Source: a virus. Taken from it: a stretch of 26,958 bases of DNA. This document shows positions 23,299 through 26,958 of the stretch, in pieces; position 1 is the first letter of the stretch; the number at the start of each line of letters is the position of its first letter. Both the position numbers and the translations under genes were made by a program. The notes beneath the pieces were generated by a model. The model saw nothing but the letters and a program-made list of their open reading frames with translations, did no database searches and was not told the DNA's origin. Location of the stretch: positions 1 to 26,958 of the IMG/VR virus record IMGVR_UViG_3300033145_000798. The stretch is one strand, 5' to 3'.

Positions 23299-23948
23299 TT
23301 GGTGTCTATATGATTAGATGTTTACCAACAAACAAAGTGTATATTGGTTCTTCTAAAAATATTGAATATAGACTTAATTTTCATAAGCGCAGATTAAAAA
23401 ATGGTAAGCATAGAAATCCTTATCTACAAAACGCTTGGTCAAAGTACAACGAAAAACAGTTTAAGTTTGATATTTTAGAAGAGTGTTATTTGGATGTTAT
23501 TCTAGACAGAGAGAAACATTATATAGAAGAATATGATGCTTGTAATCGGAAGTGTGGATTTAACATTGTGCGTGACCCCAATAGACCTACTCATACACAA
23601 GAAATTAAGGATAAAATATCAGCAACATTAAATGGTAGAATTATAGGTAAAGAGTGGAGAAATAAGATGTCTTTATCTAGGATTGGTAGTAAAAATCCTA
23701 ATCATAAGAGCAATCTTAGTGATGAAAGAAAGCTATGGATGTCGAAAAGGATTTCCGGAGAAAAGAACTATAATGCAATTTTAATGGAATCTCAAGTTAG
23801 AGTTATTAAATACGCCTTATCTCTTAAGAGAATTAAGCCAACTATTAAACAACTTGCTACACTTTTTGGTGTTAGTTATAATACGATATGGCATATTCGT
23901 AAAGGAGATAGGTGGGGTTTTGTTAGAATTAAAGGAGCGGGAGGATAG
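23295..23948 (+). CDS. GIY-YIG homing endonuclease 3
   Basis: GIY-YIG homing endonuclease of 217 aa with a GTG start overlapping the preceding stop (GTGA). The signature appears as IGVYMIRC ... KVYIGSS, followed by HRNPYLQNAWSKYNEKQF, clearly related to the other two. The catalytic-type Glu lies in DREKHYIEEY. NUMOD3-like segments follow (THTQEIKDKISATLNG, MSLSRIGSKNPNHKS), and a C-terminal helix-turn-helix of the IENR1 type (IKQLATLFGVSYNTIWHIRKGDRWGFV). Confidence 0.93.
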   Translation: MIGVYMIRCLPTNKVYIGSSKNIEYRLNFHKRRLKNGKHRNPYLQNAWSKYNEKQFKFDILEECYLDVILDREKHYIEEYDACNRKCGFNIVRDPNRPTHTQEIKDKISATLNGRIIGKEWRNKMSLSRIGSKNPNHKSNLSDERKLWMSKRISGEKNYNAILMESQVRVIKYALSLKRIKPTIKQLATLFGVSYNTIWHIRKGDRWGFVRIKGAGG

Positions 23949-23950
23949 AA

Positions 23951-24286
23951 ATGTGTGATAGGTTTTATACGGCAGAAAATGTATTAGATTTAGTTCAACG
24001 GGTTTTTAACGTTGTAGTTGTAGGTCACAAAGATAAGACGGAATGGATTTCTAATGTAGCTTTTCCTGTAAAAAATGGAATGTTTACCATGGCAAATAGT
24101 GGTAAAGGCAAAGACCATTATGATGGATTATATATGTTGTTATATCAAATAGCCAAATTCAAAGATGAAGGTAAGATGCCTGAGAGAGTTATGCTGATGC
24201 GTGAAGGAGAAAGTCATCCAATGGATGTTGCAATAGAACTTTTAGAGGAAAAGCGTAGAATAAAAGAATCAGGAATTAATGATTAA
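23951..24286 (+). CDS. Hypothetical protein (111 aa)
   Basis: I do not recognise this protein. It is soluble, with a mixed alpha/beta N-terminal part (VFNVVVVGHKDKTEWISNVAF), a Gly/Lys-rich loop (ANSGKGKDHYDG) and a charged C-terminal helix (ELLEEKRRIKESG). It starts 2 nt after the endonuclease stop and overlaps the following gene by 8 nt. The context gives no specific role. Confidence 0.6.
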   Translation: MCDRFYTAENVLDLVQRVFNVVVVGHKDKTEWISNVAFPVKNGMFTMANSGKGKDHYDGLYMLLYQIAKFKDEGKMPERVMLMREGESHPMDVAIELLEEKRRIKESGIND

Positions 24287-24965
24287 GTATATCCAGATAT
24301 TTGGATTACAATGCAGTGGAACGAATGTATTACAAAACTTGTGTAATATTAATTTTGATGTATCACTAGGTAATAGATATGGTGGGAAACATGGTAAGAA
24401 TTTACGTTTTGCAAGAGATAAGGATTTCAGTGATACGTTGTTCTTGTATATACAAAAAAATATTTGGGCCTGGGTATGTTCTATGAAAGATACTACGCAT
24501 GGAGTAATGAAACTGGGTCTTCCAATTAGTCGGGCCATGAAAGAGCCTTGGGCGGATGGTGATTTTAAATTTGATAACATAATAGAAATGCGCAATTATG
24601 TATTAGGCATGTTTAGAAATTTTGAAAACATAGTACCAAATTGGGTAAATATTAATCATGATATGATGGTATTTAATCCGCAAGTGGTTTTACAGAATAT
24701 TACTAATAGATATGATATATTATCGTATGATGCTCCAATTAATGTAGAAATAGCAAAGCGTTATAAGGGCGATATGAAATGTGGCCCATTTAATAGAAAG
24801 CAATATTATAGAACTAAAGCATATATGGACAGATTATCAAAGTCAGATATTGAATTTATTCGTGATAATTATGATATGTCTTTTGAAAAGTGCAATTGGC
24901 TAAAGATGTTTGATGACTATAGTCCATATGATGAAAATGGAGAGTTTAATGACAGTGGAACATAA
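24279..24965 (+). CDS. Sulfotransferase-like P-loop protein (228 aa)
   Basis: Predicted sulfotransferase. The N-terminal IQIFGLQCSGTNVLQNLC looks like the 5'-phosphosulfate-binding loop (G-x3-SGT) of PAPS-dependent sulfotransferases. A second region (NIWAWVCSM ... WVNINHDMMV) may hold the 3'-phosphate-binding part, but I cannot place its Arg/Ser residues with certainty. The next gene encodes an APS kinase, which makes PAPS, the donor for this reaction. That context strengthens the call. No membrane segment is seen, so a cytoplasmic acceptor is likely. Confidence 0.65.
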   Translation: MIKYIQIFGLQCSGTNVLQNLCNINFDVSLGNRYGGKHGKNLRFARDKDFSDTLFLYIQKNIWAWVCSMKDTTHGVMKLGLPISRAMKEPWADGDFKFDNIIEMRNYVLGMFRNFENIVPNWVNINHDMMVFNPQVVLQNITNRYDILSYDAPINVEIAKRYKGDMKCGPFNRKQYYRTKAYMDRLSKSDIEFIRDNYDMSFEKCNWLKMFDDYSPYDENGEFNDSGT

Positions 24966-25470
24966 AGGTGCGGTTATTTTATTTACGGGATTTAGCGGTA
25001 GTGGAAAAAGCACAATTGCAACTGCTGTTAAAAACCGTATAAGTAATTGTGTTATTTTGGATGGTGATGTTGGCCGCAAGACTTATTCAAAAGATTTGGG
25101 CTTTTCAATTAAAGATAGAATACTTAATAATGAGCGAGCCGCCGCCATAGCTTCATACCTAGAAGCAGAAGGATATATAGTATTAGTTAGTTATATCTCT
25201 CCTGCGGAGAGAATAAGAAGTATATATCGTAAGCTGTGTAATAACTATATTGAGATTTATGTAAAATGTCCAATTGAAATTTGTGAACGTCGTGACCCTA
25301 AAGGGTTATATAAGCAAGTTCGTGATGGAAAAATAAAATCATTTACTGGTATTCATAGTGATGCACCATATGAAGAACCGCAATCTCCAGATATTACTGT
25401 AAATACCGAGATTAAATCGATTACTGGCTGTGTTAATTTAATTATTAAAGTATTGAAAGAAATGTTATGA
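24949..25470 (+). CDS. cysC: Adenylylsulfate (APS) kinase
   Basis: Phosphorylates APS to PAPS, the universal sulfate donor. P-loop GFSGSGKST (residues 14-22), LDGD (37-40), KDLGFSIKDRILNNERAA (48-65), the RDPKGLYKQVRDGKIKSFTGI stretch (115-135) and SDAPYEEP (137-144) match the APS kinase family through its length. I choose ATG 24949, preceded by GGAGAG at 24939-24944, giving 173 aa. The ATG at 24910 would add 13 residues that overlap the sulfotransferase gene. Two sulfotransferase-like genes flank it closely. No ATP sulfurylase is visible, so APS would come from the host. Confidence 0.9.
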   Translation: MTVEHKGAVILFTGFSGSGKSTIATAVKNRISNCVILDGDVGRKTYSKDLGFSIKDRILNNERAAAIASYLEAEGYIVLVSYISPAERIRSIYRKLCNNYIEIYVKCPIEICERRDPKGLYKQVRDGKIKSFTGIHSDAPYEEPQSPDITVNTEIKSITGCVNLIIKVLKEML

Positions 25471-26345
25471 AATATTCAGAAGAATTCCATAAGCCCGATT
25501 ATACTAAAGGTCCATATCCAAAACATCATAGTGTAGGTGGAGAATCCATCATAGATAAACCACATGCACAACCTCGAATGACTGGAGATGTATTAAAGAC
25601 CGATAGAGATAAACTTGCTATTGGGTTAAGTTATAATAAAAATGGAAGTAAAAGTGGTGATTTTGGTCCATATATTCAAAGATGTGGAGAAGGACTTCCT
25701 AATTCGTTTAATTTAGATTTTTTAAATAATATGAAATTTTGTGCCGGAAATATTCATCCACATACTGGATTGATACTTTTTTCGCTTGCACTAAATTTGC
25801 GACCTAAAGTAATTATAGAAACTGGTACATATTATGGATATTCGACATTATTTTTAGCAAAAGTATGTGAGATTTGGAAAGAAGGTATGGTATATACAAT
25901 AGATACTAAGCCTAAACAAATTGATAATATAGTTAGGTCTCATCCGTATATTGAATGTGTCAATGGCAATAGTACGAAAGTGTTACCAGAATTATTAAAA
26001 AAGGTAAATGAAGTGCAGTTTGCATTTTTAGATTCGTGGAAACGTATTGCTTTTTCTGAATTTAAACTTGTAGACCCATATTTGGCCGAAGGTGGTATAG
26101 TTGTTTTTCATGATACTCAATTTCTAAATACAGGAAAGACCTTATATCATAAAATATTGAAAGAATACAAGGGTAGATATGATGTAATGCTATTTACTGG
26201 TTTTCCACATAAAGATAATGGACATAAATTCCTTGGTAATGCAGATGACCGTGGTTTGCTTGTTTTAAGAAAATGCTTTACAAAAGACCCGTTTATAAAT
26301 GCCGCAGACTACAATACTAAGGCATTTGGTGCAAGACTAATATAA
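25467..26345 (+). CDS. Class I SAM-dependent methyltransferase (292 aa)
   Basis: Predicted methyltransferase of the Methyltransf_24 / O-methyltransferase type. VIIETGTYYGYSTLFLA (about 115-131) is the SAM-binding motif I (E-x-G-x-x-x-G), VYTIDTKPKQ the acidic strand 2, and QFAFLDSWKRIAFSEFKLVDPYL followed by GGIVVFHDT the motif IV to VI region. The N-terminal 90 residues, rich in Lys, His and Pro, are not part of the core. It follows APS kinase with a 4 nt overlap and precedes a second sulfotransferase-like gene, so methylation and sulfation may act on the same molecule. Confidence 0.85.
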   Translation: MKYSEEFHKPDYTKGPYPKHHSVGGESIIDKPHAQPRMTGDVLKTDRDKLAIGLSYNKNGSKSGDFGPYIQRCGEGLPNSFNLDFLNNMKFCAGNIHPHTGLILFSLALNLRPKVIIETGTYYGYSTLFLAKVCEIWKEGMVYTIDTKPKQIDNIVRSHPYIECVNGNSTKVLPELLKKVNEVQFAFLDSWKRIAFSEFKLVDPYLAEGGIVVFHDTQFLNTGKTLYHKILKEYKGRYDVMLFTGFPHKDNGHKFLGNADDRGLLVLRKCFTKDPFINAADYNTKAFGARLI

Positions 26346-26958
26346 TGGATAATACATCTGCTGTAGATATGAAAAAGTTTATTGTCGTGTGTGGGCCGGG
26401 GAGAAGTGGGACATCGCTTGCCTGTGAGCTTGTAAAGACATGTGGGTACAGCTTTGGTATCTGTAATCCTCTACAAAAGTTTGGATTACGTAGCGGCTAT
26501 AATGAAAATCCGCTTACCAATTGTCAAGGCAAAGCCATCGACCCAGCAATAAATAAGTTGGAGAAGCAAGGTGCGAATGCTGTTAAATTAATTCATCTAT
26601 ATGCTCAATGGATTCCAATATTAATTAAGCGTGGCTATGATGTTCATATTATCATCACTAGTAGAGACCCAGACGAGGCCATTACCAGTGGTAATAAACT
26701 ATATACAGGATGGAAACCAGAAGCAATTCCTGCTATTTGTGGAACATTTAAGCGAATACAGAACGAAACACAGAGATACCTCAAGTCTTCAAGATATAAT
26801 GCTTATTCTCTTCCATTTCAAAAGGTAATTGAAAAAGACCATGAGACACTTTCGGGTTTAGTAGATTTTTTATGTGCTGATAGATGTAATATACTTTCAC
26901 ACTTAAGACAAATAATAAATCCTGACATTGTTCAAAATGCCGTTAATAATCCATTAAG
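26345..26958 (+). CDS. Second sulfotransferase-like P-loop protein (3' end cut by window edge)
   Basis: The frame is open from ATG 26345 to the right edge, at least 204 codons without stop. Residues about 13-27 (IVVCGPGRSGTSLAC) form a P-loop like that of sulfotransferases (G-x-x-RSGTS), and VHIIITSRDPDEAI is a strand followed by the Arg-Asp-Pro typical of the 3'-phosphate-binding region in sulfotransferases. The start shares one base with the preceding methyltransferase TAA (TAATG). The gene's codon use is less AT-rich at its 5' end than the preceding genes. It lies two genes after APS kinase. Confidence 0.7.
   Translation, partial: MDNTSAVDMKKFIVVCGPGRSGTSLACELVKTCGYSFGICNPLQKFGLRSGYNENPLTNCQGKAIDPAINKLEKQGANAVKLIHLYAQWIPILIKRGYDVHIIITSRDPDEAITSGNKLYTGWKPEAIPAICGTFKRIQNETQRYLKSSRYNAYSLPFQKVIEKDHETLSGLVDFLCADRCNILSHLRQIINPDIVQNAVNNPL

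Noticed and set aside
24269-24595. Minus-strand open frame opposite the first sulfotransferase-like gene
   Set aside because: Shadow frame without motifs or ribosome binding site.
26631-26828. Separate 65-codon + strand frame near the right edge
   Set aside because: It overlaps in another frame the sulfotransferase-like gene that is open from 26345 to the edge.

Overview
The window looks like part of a large tailed double-stranded DNA phage genome. Every gene I can support lies on the + strand. Genes are packed with 1-50 nt overlaps, often stop/start overlaps such as ATGA or TAATG, and no gap without a gene exceeds about 85 bases. The gene set is phage-like: flavin-dependent thymidylate synthase, dUTPase, thymidine kinase, a phage-encoded replicative polymerase, SSB, recombination-type nucleases and many homing endonucleases. 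I see no tRNA, rRNA, CRISPR array or insertion sequence. The DNA is AT-rich. I cannot name the host. A prophage or other large mobile replicon is possible but less likely.

Region 1 (1-10242) is replication and nucleotide metabolism. It runs thyX (cut by the left edge), a small unknown, a Cas4/RecB-type nuclease with an Fe-S cysteine signature, a small unknown, and the first half of a DnaE-type polymerase III alpha subunit (2027-5200). A six-gene cassette follows (dut, small CxxC protein, PD-(D/E)XK protein, small unknown, FmdB-like zinc ribbon, tdk), then the second half of DnaE (7221-9689), then ssb. The polymerase is split near its palm/fingers boundary. Each half carries its own intein at a conserved motif: one with LAGLIDADG motifs, one with an HNH endonuclease. 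Without inteins the halves sum to about 1161 residues, the size of one ordinary DnaE. ssb has a plausible promoter and a leader hairpin, and is followed by a strong UUCG stem-loop.

Region 2 (10253-26958, open at the right edge) is a long apparent operon that starts with a small sigma-region-2-like protein. It then encodes about eight glycosyltransferases of both GT-B and GT-A types, a beta-propeller-like protein, a membrane-anchored trypsin-like protease with an EF-hand-like loop, a small Cys-rich protein, a radical SAM enzyme, an APS kinase, a class I methyltransferase and two sulfotransferase-like P-loop proteins. Three free-standing GIY-YIG endonuclease genes sit at gene junctions inside it. 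No polysaccharide flippase, polymerase or export gene is visible. I therefore infer that the products decorate phage-encoded or host molecules inside the cell with sulfated or methylated glycans, rather than building a capsule.

The most unusual points are the two-piece, doubly intein-bearing polymerase, the coexistence of three homing endonuclease families within about 21 kb, and the glycan/PAPS/sulfotransfer/methylation cluster with its membrane protease.
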